The notes under the pieces are model-generated. The model was given only the letters and a program-made list of their open reading frames with translations. It had not been told where the DNA came from and searched no databases. 64,000 nt of DNA from positions 792,501-856,500 of the forward strand of contig NZ_CP045798.1 in assembly GCF_000746025.2 (NCBI RefSeq), written 5' to 3'. Origin of the DNA: Thermanaerosceptrum fracticalcis (GTDB taxonomy: Bacteria; Bacillota; Peptococcia; DRI-13). How positions within the stretch are numbered: the stretch's first letter is position 1; the number at the start of each line of letters is the position of its first letter. Made by a program: the position numbers and the translations under genes. Positions 53,015 through 62,476 of this stretch are shown in pieces.

Positions 53015-54109
53015 CTACTCCTCATAAGTTGTTATATTTCTCTTTTTATCGGCGAAACGCTCTACAGCTAATCTAACCAACTCGTCAACAAGTTCGGTAA
53101 TGGGCAGGCCGGAGTACTCCCATAACTTAGGATACATACTTATAGTAGTAAAACCCGGCATGGTATTGATTTCATTGATGAGAATTTCATTAGTGTCTTT
53201 GGTAAGGAAGAAATCTACCCGGGAAAGTCCGGCACAATCCAAAGCCTTAAAGGCCGCTACAGCCAGTTCTTGTAATCTTTTTACCGCTTCTTCCGGTACG
53301 GAAGCAGGAATATAAAGGGCTGAGCGGTCATCAATATATTTAGCTCTATAATCATAGAATTCGTTACAGGGTACTATTTCACCGGGCAGGGAGGCCCTTG
53401 GTTGGTCATTGCCTAAAACGCTTACTTCCAGTTCACGGACGGAAAGGCCTTTCTCCACAATGACTTTTCTGTCATAGCGGGCGGCTTTTTTGAGGGCTTC
53501 TTCCAGTTGGCCCCTATTTACTGCCTTAGAAATTCCCACACTGGAGCCCAGGTTGGCAGGTTTGACAAAACAGGGATAACCCAGTTTCTCTTCTATTTCT
53601 GTTATTATTTTATCAATATGATTATCAATAAGTGTTCTCAAAAAGTATAGATAGGGTACTTGGGGTAAACCCGCCTCGGCAAAGATTTTTTTCATAAAGA
53701 TTTTATCCATGCCTACCGATGAGGACAGTACACCAGCACCTACATAGGGTACTTGGGCCAAATCCAACAATCCTTGAATGGTACCATCTTCTCCGAAGGT
53801 ACCATGTAATACGGGGAAGAATACTTCGGCCTGGTGGACAGGTTTAAGACCGGGTAGTTGATAAATAGTACCTCCGCTGGCAGGATGGGGAAGGATCGTT
53901 ATTTTTTTATCCGCGTAATGTTCCGGTACAAATTGTTTTATGTCCTCTAGAGGTACGGGGCCATACCACTCACCTTCTTTGGAAATACCAATGGCAAAGA
54001 CGTCATATTTATCACTTAAAGCCTTAGCCACAGAGTAAGCGGAATTACGTGAAACTTCATGTTCGCCGGAACGTCCGCCAAAGAGGAGGGCAACTTTCAC
54101 TTTTTTCAT
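53015..54109 (-). CDS. ddl: D-alanine--D-alanine ligase
   Basis: ATP-grasp ligase of peptidoglycan synthesis, 364 residues. GGRSGEHEVSRNSA near residue 12, VFPVLHGTFGEDGTIQGLLDL, GLSRVDFFL, and the Mg-binding INEINTMPGFTTISMYPKLWEYSG near the C-terminus; the active site also has KPANLGSSVGISK. Start ATG 54109. Operon with the downstream dehydrogenase is unusual. Confidence 0.95.
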   Translation of the reverse strand: MKKVKVALLFGGRSGEHEVSRNSAYSVAKALSDKYDVFAIGISKEGEWYGPVPLEDIKQFVPEHYADKKITILPHPASGGTIYQLPGLKPVHQAEVFFPVLHGTFGEDGTIQGLLDLAQVPYVGAGVLSSSVGMDKIFMKKIFAEAGLPQVPYLYFLRTLIDNHIDKIITEIEEKLGYPCFVKPANLGSSVGISKAVNRGQLEEALKKAARYDRKVIVEKGLSVRELEVSVLGNDQPRASLPGEIVPCNEFYDYRAKYIDDRSALYIPASVPEEAVKRLQELAVAAFKALDCAGLSRVDFFLTKDTNEILINEINTMPGFTTISMYPKLWEYSGLPITELVDELVRLAVERFADKKRNITTYEE

Positions 54110-54197
54110 GGCTAACCCACCTTTACTTTTTATTTAACATCATTTTATGCTCCCCGGCAAAAAGTATTGATATTATCTACAGCTCTATTTTTCACTC

Positions 54198-54677
54198 TTA
54201 AAAAACCCGTAAAGCAAACCAGACCGTAATAAACAAAGCTAAGATAAACTTAGTCATGTTACCCAGTAAAGTACCGATCATGGAACCAAAGCCCACTTTG
54301 GCTGCCTGGGGAAGGGCTTTGCCGAAGAGGAGTTCACCTAGTACACCACCCAGGAAGGGGCCCAGGAGCAACCCAAGGGGTCCGAGGGATAAAAGGCCGG
54401 CAATGCCTCCCAGTAAAGCTCCCCACACTCCGGCTTTTGTCGCACCTAGTTTTTTGGCTACATAAGGACCGGAGATGTATTCAAGGATAAGTCCCAGTAC
54501 GGTAAGTACGATGCTTATAGTGACAAACCAGGTGTCAATTTTGACAAAACCTTCTCGCCAGCCGTAGACAAGAGCTACGAGGGTTACCAGGGGCAGCCCG
54601 GGCAAAATGGGAAACAAAGTTCCCAGGGTCCCTAATGCCATTAAAGCCAGGGCCAACCATGTCCACAAGGGTTCCAT
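54198..54677 (-). CDS. DUF456 membrane protein
   Basis: 159 residues, Gly-rich, about five membrane segments; the pair of Gly-rich stretches GVWGALLGGIAGLLSLGPLGLLLG and LGPFLGGVLGELLFGK is typical of DUF456. The frame runs open to 54935, but AAAGGAGC before ATG 54677 gives the normal start. Function unknown. Confidence 0.85.
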   Translation of the reverse strand: MEPLWTWLALALMALGTLGTLFPILPGLPLVTLVALVYGWREGFVKIDTWFVTISIVLTVLGLILEYISGPYVAKKLGATKAGVWGALLGGIAGLLSLGPLGLLLGPFLGGVLGELLFGKALPQAAKVGFGSMIGTLLGNMTKFILALFITVWFALRVF

Positions 54678-54691
54678 CAGCAACGCTCCTT

Positions 54692-55963
54692 TTAGGTATG
54701 GAGTATTTCCTGTGCTGCCAGCACCAGGCCTATTTTTATATGGGCAAGATTTAAACCGCCCTGCAGGTAGATATTGAAAGGCGGGCGGATAGGGCCGTCG
54801 GCACTTAGTTCGATGGATGAACCCTGGATAAAGGTACCACCGGCCATGATAACTTCGTTCGTATAACCGGGTAAAAGGGCGGGTTCTGGTCTGGCGGAAG
54901 AGTCTACGGGAGAAGCCTTCTGTAAGCCGCGGCAAAAGGCAATCATTTTTTCTTTACTGCCTAGCTGGATGGCCTGAATAATATCAGTACGTTTCTCCTT
55001 TGCTGAAGGATTGACAGTATAACCCAGGAGTTCAAAAAATTTGGCTGCCAGAACAGCACCTTTGACGGCCTCTCCCACGATGTGAGGTGCCATGAATAAA
55101 CCTTGAAAAGCGGTATGGTTAAAGTTAAGACTCGCACCGACACCAAGGCCTATACCGGGTGCCGATAAACGTGTAGCACTGTTATTGATAAGAGTTTCTT
55201 TGCCCACCAGGTATCCTCCCGTTAAAGCCAAGCCGCCGCCGGGATTTTTAATCAGTGAACCTGCCACCAGGTCGGCTCCAATTTCAATGGGCTCCCGGGT
55301 TTCTACAAATTCACCGTAACAATTGTCAACGAAACAGATTACCTGGGGAAAACGGGCTTTGATGGTACAAATCGCACTCTCTAAGGTTTCAATAGCGAAA
55401 GAAGGACGCCAGTCATATCCCCTGGAACGTTGAAACAGGAGGATTTTCGTGCGCTCGGTAATATGCCTGAACAATGTTTCCAGGTCTATTTTATTATCTG
55501 GAGTGAGGGGGATTTCCGTATATTCTACACCATTATGGATGAGAGAACCATACTCTCCATGCAAGCCAATGACTTTTAACAGGGTATCATAGGGTCTGCC
55601 GGTAACGGCAATAATTTCATCACCTCTTTGCAGGTTGCCCAGTAACCCTATGGCAATGGCATGGGTACCTGAGACGATTTGGACCCGGACAAGGGCCTTT
55701 TCGGCCCGGAAAAGAGAGGCAAAAACATCTTCCAGGGTATCACGTCCACTGTCCCCATACCCGTAGCCGGTAGAACCGTGAAAATGAAAATCACTCACAT
55801 TATTGGCCTGAAAGGCTCTTAATACTTTGAGTTGGTTCATTTGAGCTGTTTCTGTGATAGCTTCAAAATACGGTTGACATGCGCTATAGGCCTCTTCCAA
55901 AGCTTTTAGGATGTGATCGTCAATATGATAATCCTCTTTCAAGGATTGAGAGAAACTGGACAT
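54692..55963 (-). CDS. ynbB: PLP enzyme of the methionine gamma-lyase family (YnbB)
   Basis: 423 residues, formerly called aluminium resistance protein. PLP fold type I: HFHGSTGYGYGDSGRDTLE near residue 58, VSGTHAIAIGLLG, VDNCYGEFVETREP, and the PLP-lysine region GSLIKNPGGGLALTGGY. It follows hflX as in Bacillus (ynbA-ynbB). Reaction not established. Confidence 0.9.
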   Translation of the reverse strand: MSSFSQSLKEDYHIDDHILKALEEAYSACQPYFEAITETAQMNQLKVLRAFQANNVSDFHFHGSTGYGYGDSGRDTLEDVFASLFRAEKALVRVQIVSGTHAIAIGLLGNLQRGDEIIAVTGRPYDTLLKVIGLHGEYGSLIHNGVEYTEIPLTPDNKIDLETLFRHITERTKILLFQRSRGYDWRPSFAIETLESAICTIKARFPQVICFVDNCYGEFVETREPIEIGADLVAGSLIKNPGGGLALTGGYLVGKETLINNSATRLSAPGIGLGVGASLNFNHTAFQGLFMAPHIVGEAVKGAVLAAKFFELLGYTVNPSAKEKRTDIIQAIQLGSKEKMIAFCRGLQKASPVDSSARPEPALLPGYTNEVIMAGGTFIQGSSIELSADGPIRPPFNIYLQGGLNLAHIKIGLVLAAQEILHT

Positions 55964-55966
55964 AAT

Positions 55967-57757
55967 TTACTCCTTCTGCCATATATAGTGCTGTAATTTA
56001 TTTAACCAGGGTTGTGAAAGATAGGCATCGCATAGGATACCCTCCGCCACATATTCTGTTTGAATGACTTCTCCTTCATGATATAGGGTGTTGAGCAGGG
56101 CGGTTTGGTTAAAAGGTATTAATAATCTTACTTGCAGGGGTTTGTTGGGTAAGTGAGCATTAATTAACTCCAGGAGCTCAGGGAGATTGGTCCCTTTTAA
56201 AGCTGAAATGGGGATAACTGCTTCATACTTCCCCGCTACCGGCAATACCTCTAAGGGGTCTTTTACCAGATCCCACTTGTTTAAAACAAGGATGGTGGGC
56301 TTCGTAAGGACCTTTAATTCCTCCAAGACACGGTTAACCGCCGTAATTTGTCCTTCATAAGAGGGATGACTGGCATCTACCACGTGCAAAAGCAGGTCTG
56401 CATGAACAACCTCTTCCAGGGTAGCACGGAAAGCAGCTACCAGTTGGTGAGGAAGTTTGTTGATAAAGCCAACGGTATCGGTTAACAACACTTCTCGCTG
56501 TTTCAACTGGAGCCGGCGGGTGGTGGGGTCTAAAGTAGCAAATAGTTTGTTTTCCGCCAGCACGTTGGCCTGGGTCAGGGCGTTTAACAAGGTGGATTTG
56601 CCTGCATTGGTATAACCTACCAGGGCTACTACAGGTATTTGGGTATGTTCACGCTGCTGTCGCAGGATACCTCTTTGTTTTTTTATTTCTTCTATCTCTT
56701 TTTGCAGGTCGCGAATGCGTAAACGAATTCTTCTCCTGTCCGTTTCCAGCTTGGTTTCACCGGGGCCTCTGGTACCGATTCCCCCTCCCAAACGGGATAG
56801 GCTGGTACCCTGACCCGTTAAACGAGGAAGCATATAGTTCAACTGGGCTAACTCCACCTGGAGCTTTCCTTCTTTGGTTTTGGCCCTGTCGGCAAAAATT
56901 TGTAAGATCAGGGCAGTCCGGTCAATCACGCGGGAGCCCAGGGATTCTTCCAGGTTATTTTGCTGCCTGGGTGATAGTTCGTCATCAAAGATAATGACAT
57001 CAAGCTTGTGCTGCTGCCGGAGCAAAGCCAGTTCCTTTACTTTTCCCGTTCCGATATATAAAGCGGGATCGGGCTTATCCCTGGAGAGAAGGATTTTACC
57101 GGTTATTTCCGCACCTGCGGTCTTGGCCAGTTCTTCCAACTCAACCAGTGATTCTTCGGGAGACAGTAAACCGGTATCTTGTTTTTTTAGACCCACCAGG
57201 AGAACCCTTTCCTGCTCCTGCTTCACCAGATAAGCGGGAGGTTTAGAAATGGCTTTATCAATTTCCTGCAAGATCTCAGTAAAAGGGAATTTGTCTATTT
57301 GCTCAAGACTGAAAGGCCCATAGACTTTAAAGCTTTCCAGATTGGGCTCAAGAAAAGCAACGTTAATGGAGGTAACTTTGTCTTCACTTATGCCAATGGC
57401 TACCATGGCGTCAAGACGAAACTCCCGTAAACTGGTCAAGTCAGGTTCACTTAAAGTGCTGTCGCCGCTGGGATGGGTATGTATACATCTCAGACCCGAG
57501 AGGCGGTCTTCTCCCCGGCGGAGATTTTCTTTAATTAAAGGCGTGGTTTTATCATCACCTATCATGACATGCAGCACATAGCCGTGACGGTCAAGATAAA
57601 CACCTATCTCCCGGTTGATTTTAAAGGTGAGAAAGGCCAATTGTTCCGCCAGTTCCGGACTTACCAGGAGGTCTTTGGGAAAAGTTGTTTCCGCCAGTTT
57701 CTCCAGTTGCAGCATTACATCTTTACGAATGTTTGTTGTATTGCCATAAAGAGCCAC
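55967..57757 (-). CDS. hflX: GTPase HflX with N-terminal JAMM-like domain
   Basis: HflX binds and splits ribosomes. This protein has 596 residues, about 170 more than the common form. The extra N-terminal part holds Glu50 and the full JAMM zinc motif HTHPSGDSTLSEPD (His93, His95, Ser103, Asp106), RadC-like. From about 190 follow the HflX nucleotide-binding domain (GTGKVKELALL, VIFDDELSPRQQNNLE), the GGxGxRGPGETKLE linker (GIGTRGPGETKLETDRRRI) and the G domain: GYTNAGKSTLLN, DTVGFI, NKWD. The start lies after GAGGAGTAAC. Confidence 0.9.
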   Translation of the reverse strand: MALYGNTTNIRKDVMLQLEKLAETTFPKDLLVSPELAEQLAFLTFKINREIGVYLDRHGYVLHVMIGDDKTTPLIKENLRRGEDRLSGLRCIHTHPSGDSTLSEPDLTSLREFRLDAMVAIGISEDKVTSINVAFLEPNLESFKVYGPFSLEQIDKFPFTEILQEIDKAISKPPAYLVKQEQERVLLVGLKKQDTGLLSPEESLVELEELAKTAGAEITGKILLSRDKPDPALYIGTGKVKELALLRQQHKLDVIIFDDELSPRQQNNLEESLGSRVIDRTALILQIFADRAKTKEGKLQVELAQLNYMLPRLTGQGTSLSRLGGGIGTRGPGETKLETDRRRIRLRIRDLQKEIEEIKKQRGILRQQREHTQIPVVALVGYTNAGKSTLLNALTQANVLAENKLFATLDPTTRRLQLKQREVLLTDTVGFINKLPHQLVAAFRATLEEVVHADLLLHVVDASHPSYEGQITAVNRVLEELKVLTKPTILVLNKWDLVKDPLEVLPVAGKYEAVIPISALKGTNLPELLELINAHLPNKPLQVRLLIPFNQTALLNTLYHEGEVIQTEYVAEGILCDAYLSQPWLNKLQHYIWQKE

Positions 57758-57793
57758 CTGTTACTCCTCCCTTTTTAGCCCTGGCACGGAAAA

Positions 57794-57813
57794 ACACTCC
57801 TTAAAAGGAGTGT
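57794..57813 (-). terminator. Terminator between the spoVK unit and hflX
   Basis: 9-bp perfect stem ACACTCCTT with AAGGAGTGT; minus strand continues TTTTTCC. Confidence 0.85.
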
Positions 57814-57868
57814 CAGCTTTGCACAAATTATAGCATACGGGAGGGGTAATTTCCAGTTATTTCGCTTT

Positions 57869-58237
57869 TTAAGGAATTACCCCAAGAAAGACACCTAACC
57901 AAATGACAAAGAAAAAAACAAGCAAAAGAGTACGGTGAAGCAAGCGGGGGTTTTTGGAAAACAGCCTGGGTAAACTTAAAATGAAACTTAAACCCGCCAT
58001 TAAAACCAGGGCCGGGTAATTTTCCGTGAACAGTGAAACAAGGGATAAAAAAGCCAAAAATAAGACAGTAAAATAAAACAAGTAGTTTTTCTTCTTCTCT
58101 CTTTTTGTGCGTCTGCTGGGTAAACTCACATAATCCCCCTCCTCATCCCTAGTATTACACAACAAACCAGGTAATAAATCATCGGGAGGTATAGTGAGAA
58201 AGATATTATAAGCTTTCTGCAGCCAACTTGATGTCAC
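57869..58237 (-). CDS. Small membrane protein of unknown function
   Basis: 122 residues: charged N-terminal half, two to three membrane segments at about 55-70, 74-90 and 101-121. It overlaps the spoVK end by 32 bases if ATG 58237 is the start; a later start is possible. Coupled to spoVK. No family recognised. Confidence 0.55.
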   Translation of the reverse strand: MTSSWLQKAYNIFLTIPPDDLLPGLLCNTRDEEGDYVSLPSRRTKREKKKNYLFYFTVLFLAFLSLVSLFTENYPALVLMAGLSFILSLPRLFSKNPRLLHRTLLLVFFFVIWLGVFLGVIP

Positions 58238-59186
58238 TGGCGATGATGAAAATTAACTCTTCCCTGGAGAGGCTGCTTTCCCCCACTAAACGAACAGCCT
58301 GCTGGCGCAGGGCTTTTTCTATAAAATTCCGGACCAGGCGCGCATTGCCGCTGTGTTCATGGGATTTGGCCAATTTTTCGGTCAGTAATCGCTCCAGCTC
58401 GTTTTTCCCGTCTTCACTGAGTTTATACTGTCTTTTTGTTAACATTTGCTCAGCAATGGCCAGGAGTTCCCGGATGTTATAATCAGGAAAATCAATATGG
58501 ATGGGAAAACGGGACCTTAGCCCGGGGTTAGTTTCCAAAAACCAGTTCATTTCCTGCTTGTAGCCGGCCAGGATGAGAATGAGATTGTCTTTATTGTCCT
58601 CCATGGTCTTCACCATAGTGTCGATGGCTTCTTTGCCAAAATCCTTTTCTCCTCCGCGGGCCAGTGAGTATGCCTCGTCAATGAAGAGGATACCGCCCAG
58701 GGCCCTTTTAAGCTGTTCCCGCGTTTTTAAAGCAGTATGTCCAATATATTCTCCCACCAGGTCCGCCCGTTCCACTTCGATAACGTGTCCTTTCTGCAAG
58801 ATACCCATTTCTTTAAAAAGGCGCCCCACGATTCTGGCCACCGTTGTTTTACCTGTTCCGGGATTGCCGCGAAAAATCATATGGAGAACCAGGGGTTCAG
58901 TGATTAAATTTTCTTTCGCTCTTCTTTTTTGAATTTCCACAAAAGCCTGTATTTCCATGATCAACTTTTTAACAGAATCAAGGCCTACCAGAGAATCCAG
59001 TTCCTGCAAAATCCCTTCTACTCTTTTACGCCTTGTCAGTTCAACTTCACTGACGGGGGGTGTTTTTTCCAATTGTTTGAACATATTAAGATTGGAAAGC
59101 TTCACCGTGGCCTTGGCAGGTTTTGTAACAATTAGTTCGGGGGGTTCGTTTTTCTTTTGGGGATGAAAAGATAATTTCATGGCCAA
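58206..59186 (-). CDS. spoVK: Stage V sporulation protein K, AAA ATPase
   Basis: 326 residues. After an N-terminal 85-residue part comes a CbxX/CfqX-type AAA domain: Walker A GNPGTGKTTVARIVG, Walker [24 protein letters not shown], sensor-1 LILILAGYKQEM and the Arg-finger LRSRFPIHIDFPDY. Required for spore maturation in Bacillus. Normal family length. A partial second copy lies at 60493-60757. Confidence 0.95.
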   Translation of the reverse strand: MAMKLSFHPQKKNEPPELIVTKPAKATVKLSNLNMFKQLEKTPPVSEVELTRRKRVEGILQELDSLVGLDSVKKLIMEIQAFVEIQKRRAKENLITEPLVLHMIFRGNPGTGKTTVARIVGRLFKEMGILQKGHVIEVERADLVGEYIGHTALKTREQLKRALGGILFIDEAYSLARGGEKDFGKEAIDTMVKTMEDNKDNLILILAGYKQEMNWFLETNPGLRSRFPIHIDFPDYNIRELLAIAEQMLTKRQYKLSEDGKNELERLLTEKLAKSHEHSGNARLVRNFIEKALRQQAVRLVGESSLSREELIFIIASDIKLAAESL

Positions 59187-59692
59187 AAACTATCACCTCC
59201 ATGCTGCGAAATCTATTACAAATTATGCATTTTCGGCGGAATGGTGCCTGGAATAGTGGAGCGTGCCCACCTCTAAGTAAAAAGTCCCCGGAATGGGGAC
59301 TTTCGTGTTAGGCTGGTAGTGCCCACATCACTGGCACTCTGGGTCGTATTAATCTCCCGCCGGTAAACCTGGTGCACATGTTCCATGATGCACTCCTCCA
59401 TGGCTAGCCATTCTCTCCGGTTATTCCGGTTTTGAATAAATAAAATTTTAGTGATAATCCGGAAGAAGTCGTAACGCGAAGGGAACCCAAGATTTCAGCT
59501 TTCGAATTTTTAGGGACTTTTAAATAGAGCTTAACGCTCTTCCATCATAGATATAACGTTGCTTTAGCTCCTTGATCATTCCAATGACATGAAATCCTTT
59601 ATTCATCAAAATCTGAAGAAGTGGAGAATGGGTAAACCAACTATACCCCAATGTCCTTTTACAGTGAAAAGCTTACTCTCTGTAATCTTAGA
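59187..59692. other. Gene-poor interval
   Basis: No supported gene. A hairpin with a 9-bp stem is at 59281-59303. On the minus strand an open stretch of about 70 codons (59277-59493) has no start or ribosome site and no recognised family; it may be another remnant. Confidence 0.4.
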
Positions 59693-60181
59693 TTAAGATT
59701 TGTGTTTATCTATTCCTTCTTTGACCTTTTTCCTTACATTCTCTGTAAATCGAAAGCCATTTTGCTCTAGTTTGTTAAAAGTATCATCTATATCCGAAAT
59801 TAGTCCCTTCATTGCAGCAAGACCCAAAATGCCGACAGTTCCCATGATTTTAATTTCTGAATTTCTTCAACTCCTCGGGCTTTCTTCTCGTCTAATAAGA
59901 GGTAATCTGCCTCAAGCTCTTTGCAAGAGCAACAGCCTCGGCTTCTTCGCGATCAAGGTCCATTTGGAGTGTCGAAACAGCAAGGCGATTTTGCACCTCT
60001 TCTTTTATAATCCATGAAGCTTTTGCAATCTCCTCAATACCAGGACGACCTGCTTTTTACAAGATCACCTCGTCGTATACGGCATTAGGTATCATTATGG
60101 TGCCGAATATACTGTGTAGAAGTTTAATTCATTGATGCGGGATAGGGCAATGAGAGGCGTTGAGTCAGACACTACCTTCAT
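59693..60181 (-). pseudogene. Decayed DUF3368 (PIN-type) toxin
   Basis: Read across frames, the minus strand gives MKVVSDSTPLIALSRINELN, then IMIPNAVYDEVIL, a stop, KAGRPGIEEIAKASW, LDREEAEAVALAKSL, a frameshift, and LLLDEKKARGVEEIQ with MGTVGILGLAAMKGLI. That is the order of the DUF3368 PIN-like toxins. At least two frameshifts and one stop break it. The N-terminal Asp of the PIN site (VVSDSTPLI) is still there. Confidence 0.8.
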
Positions 60182-60416
60182 TTTGCAGAAACTCCTTAAC
60201 CATGGTTAAATCTTCTTCTACCTCATCTATATCGTAGTTAAGTGGGATATTATGCTCAGCTAAGAAATCCAAGAAGTCCTGTTTGGACACCTTGGCTAGT
60301 TTGGCCGCTTTGACCAGGGATAAGCTTCCATCAGCGTAAAAGGTTGCGGCCAGCCTTTTTAAAGCCTCAGCTTCGATTAACGCTTGTGTAATAGCTTTAC
60401 CCTTAAAAAATAACTC
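60165..60416 (-). pseudogene. UPF0175 antitoxin, 5'-truncated
   Basis: 83 open codons end 17 bases inside the toxin gene, the usual overlap of such pairs. The helix-turn-helix part YADGSLSLVKAAKLAKVSKQ and the acidic tail NIPLNYDIDEVEEDL match UPF0175. A stop lies right before the first codon and there is no start with a ribosome site, so about 15 residues of the N-terminus are lost. Confidence 0.75.
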
Positions 60417-60492
60417 TTATAGTTTTTCACCTCAATATACAATGCTTTTGTAAGATTATACCATAGGCCTCTTTCAATCTCAATTGTTTATA

Positions 60493-60757
60493 GTCTTGAC
60501 CATGGTATCGATTGCTTCTTTGCCGAAATCCTTTTCTCCTCCACGAGCCAAGGAGTATGTTTCGTCAATAAAAAGGACACCGCCCAGGGCCCTTTTAAGC
60601 TGTTCCCGCGTTTTTAAAGCAGTATGTCCAATATATTCTCCCACCAGGTCCGCCCCCGTTCCACCTCGATAACGTGTTCTTTCTGCAAGATACCCATTTC
60701 TTTAAAAAGGCGCCCCACGATTCTGGCCACCGTTGTTTTACCTGTTCCGGGATTGCC
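60493..60757 (-). pseudogene. Partial second copy of spoVK
   Basis: 265 bases match 58606-58868 inside the AAA domain (Walker A to Walker B). About 14 mismatches cluster in the part nearest Walker B and beyond; the Walker A side is almost identical. A two-base insertion (five C instead of three) shifts the frame. Both flanks of the parent gene are missing. Confidence 0.88.
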
Positions 60758-60797
60758 TTTGTGTATACAAGGGAAAACATTCTGAATATATCTAAAT

Positions 60798-60837
60798 GTG
60801 ACGGTCTCCCCGGACTTCATTCCGCCGAGACCGTTAC
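60798..60837. repeat. 11-bp hairpin beyond the polymerase remnant
   Basis: GTGACGGTCTC (60798-60808) pairs with GAGACCGTTAC (60827-60837), one G-T; possible terminator of the minus-strand remnant. Confidence 0.55.
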
Positions 60838-60870
60838 ATACATTATTTACCAGGAAATATTTTTGATCTT

Positions 60871-61530
60871 CTATAGTATACTTGACATCATACTTGACAT
60901 CATCGGATACTCTTCTTCTCCTACTCCCCCGTTAAGAGCTGGAATCCTAGAGTGGGTAAATATGGCCCTGGTGATGGCTCGGGGTCCATATTTCGACCTA
61001 ATATAATCCACAGCTTTGTCCAGTGCCCGCATTTTTACCGGGTCTTTATGTGAAAAGAGAGACAACTGCACAAAATTACAAGGTGTTAGGTCAGAGACAC
61101 GAACTCCTAAATGCCGTAGGGGTTCTCCTTTCCACATTTCTTTGAATAACTGTTTTGTTATACAGTAAATCTCATCTGTGGAGTCTGTTGGTGAATTAAG
61201 TTTGCACTGGTGCGAATAATATCTAAAATTGTTATTTTTGAGCCCTACCGAGACCAGGCTGCAGCAGAAACCAGCCTCCCTCAGACGTGTTGCAACAGTT
61301 TCAGTAAGGGACAAAAGATACATATTGGCCGTCTGTATATCCTCAACGTCAAAGGGAGTTGTAGTTGAATTGCCTATCCCCTTGATGCCTATATGAGCAC
61401 TACGTACTATTGAGTTTTCTATCCCATTAGCATACTGCCAGATCAACACTCCATGACTTTTAAGCCTCATTTCCAGACTTTTTACATCATATCTGGCTAA
61501 GTCGCCAATAGTCCTTATACCTAACAGGAG
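60871..61530 (-). pseudogene. C-terminal part of a Y-family DNA polymerase (Pol IV/UvrX type)
   Basis: 220 open codons start with a thumb helix-hairpin-helix (GIRTIGDLARYDVKSLEMRL) and continue with the little-finger domain and a C-terminal SKYGPRAITRAIF-type segment. The palm with the catalytic Asp/Glu residues, about 200 residues, is absent and a stop lies directly upstream at 61531. The 3' end has two copies of ATGATGTCAAGT. A translesion polymerase remnant; internal ATG 61470 has no ribosome site. Confidence 0.75.
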
Positions 61531-61634
61531 TTATGCAGTTGGTGGAAATAAATAGAAAATGATAACTCAAAAAATATTTAAAAACTTTATGTTAAACAAA
61601 GAAAGAACCAACCTCGCTTGCCTGCACTTACCTC

Positions 61635-62471
61635 TTATTCTGAAACCTTATATCCGGTTTCTGCAAAAAATTGCTCTAATTTCTGTTTAGTTTCCTCATC
61701 TATAGGTTCATCAACAACTATTTTGATTTCCCTCCTGTCTTTGAATAAACTAGGATTTTTCTTAACTGGTATAATGCTTCTAACTTTTTGAAATAGTGCG
61801 GATGCGTTAGGTTCCAAGTAAATACTGATAGCATATCCGGTTTCCTCTTCCAGCTTGCTTAGCACCTGTTTATATGGCTCAGCTGCCTGGGGTGTGATAA
61901 ATTGAACCCTTATGGAGCCCTCCACTAATGAGGTTTTATATATTTCTGCCCCTTCAGCCTTAAGCCTGTTCTTGATATGGTTAAACGCTGCATTAATCTC
62001 CATTTTGCCGCCGATTGTTTTTGGAATTTCCATTACAGTAGGTTGGGTTTCTGTTTGCACCTCAAGTTTCCATCCTGTCACCTTATTAAAGTCCAGCATT
62101 ATTCTTTGCCACTGGTGTTGATCTGGATTACTCGCTGACATTACTTTTATTTTTACTTTATTTTCTTCCCGGTAAATTGATGGTTCTTTAACAAGCGAAA
62201 CTCCCTCTGGCAGTAATTCTGCCAATTTCAATTTCAGCGCCTCCATGTTAGTTTCCTGATTAATCCGCCAGGTCCAACCGGTTTGCTTTAGCAAGTCAAG
62301 CAGCATGCTGTTTATTTCTTCCGGCAAGGCTTGCGGAAAGTAAAAATAAATTATCACTTCACCGGTCTCAGTATTCATCCCCACTTTATTCAAATCATAG
62401 TTTTTCAGGGCAGCAATAAATATTTCCCGTGCCTGATTCTGTTCCAAACACGAAAACCGTGGCTTTGCCAA
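61635..62471 (-). CDS. Protein of about four repeated alpha/beta modules, partner of the beta-CASP nuclease
   Basis: 278 residues without membrane segments. Four segments end alike: LLKQTGWTWRI (about 70), FNKVTGWKLEV (about 135), LEEETGYAISI (about 220) and FFAETGYKV (end). Each is preceded by a basic/strand part such as NKVKIKV, GSIRVQF or REIKIVV. This suggests about four KH- or ferredoxin-like modules. No named family known to me. Only 5 bases separate it from the nuclease gene, so RNA binding is a fair guess. Confidence 0.65.
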   Translation of the reverse strand: MAKPRFSCLEQNQAREIFIAALKNYDLNKVGMNTETGEVIIYFYFPQALPEEINSMLLDLLKQTGWTWRINQETNMEALKLKLAELLPEGVSLVKEPSIYREENKVKIKVMSASNPDQHQWQRIMLDFNKVTGWKLEVQTETQPTVMEIPKTIGGKMEINAAFNHIKNRLKAEGAEIYKTSLVEGSIRVQFITPQAAEPYKQVLSKLEEETGYAISIYLEPNASALFQKVRSIIPVKKNPSLFKDRREIKIVVDEPIDEETKQKLEQFFAETGYKVSE

Positions 62472-62476
62472 GCCTG

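Noticed and set aside
59277-59493. 70-codon open stretch on the minus strand
   Set aside because: No start codon with a ribosome site and no recognised family; not counted as a gene.
60595-60820. Two short open frames over the spoVK-like repeat
   Set aside because: They are pieces of the frameshifted spoVK copy and not separate genes.
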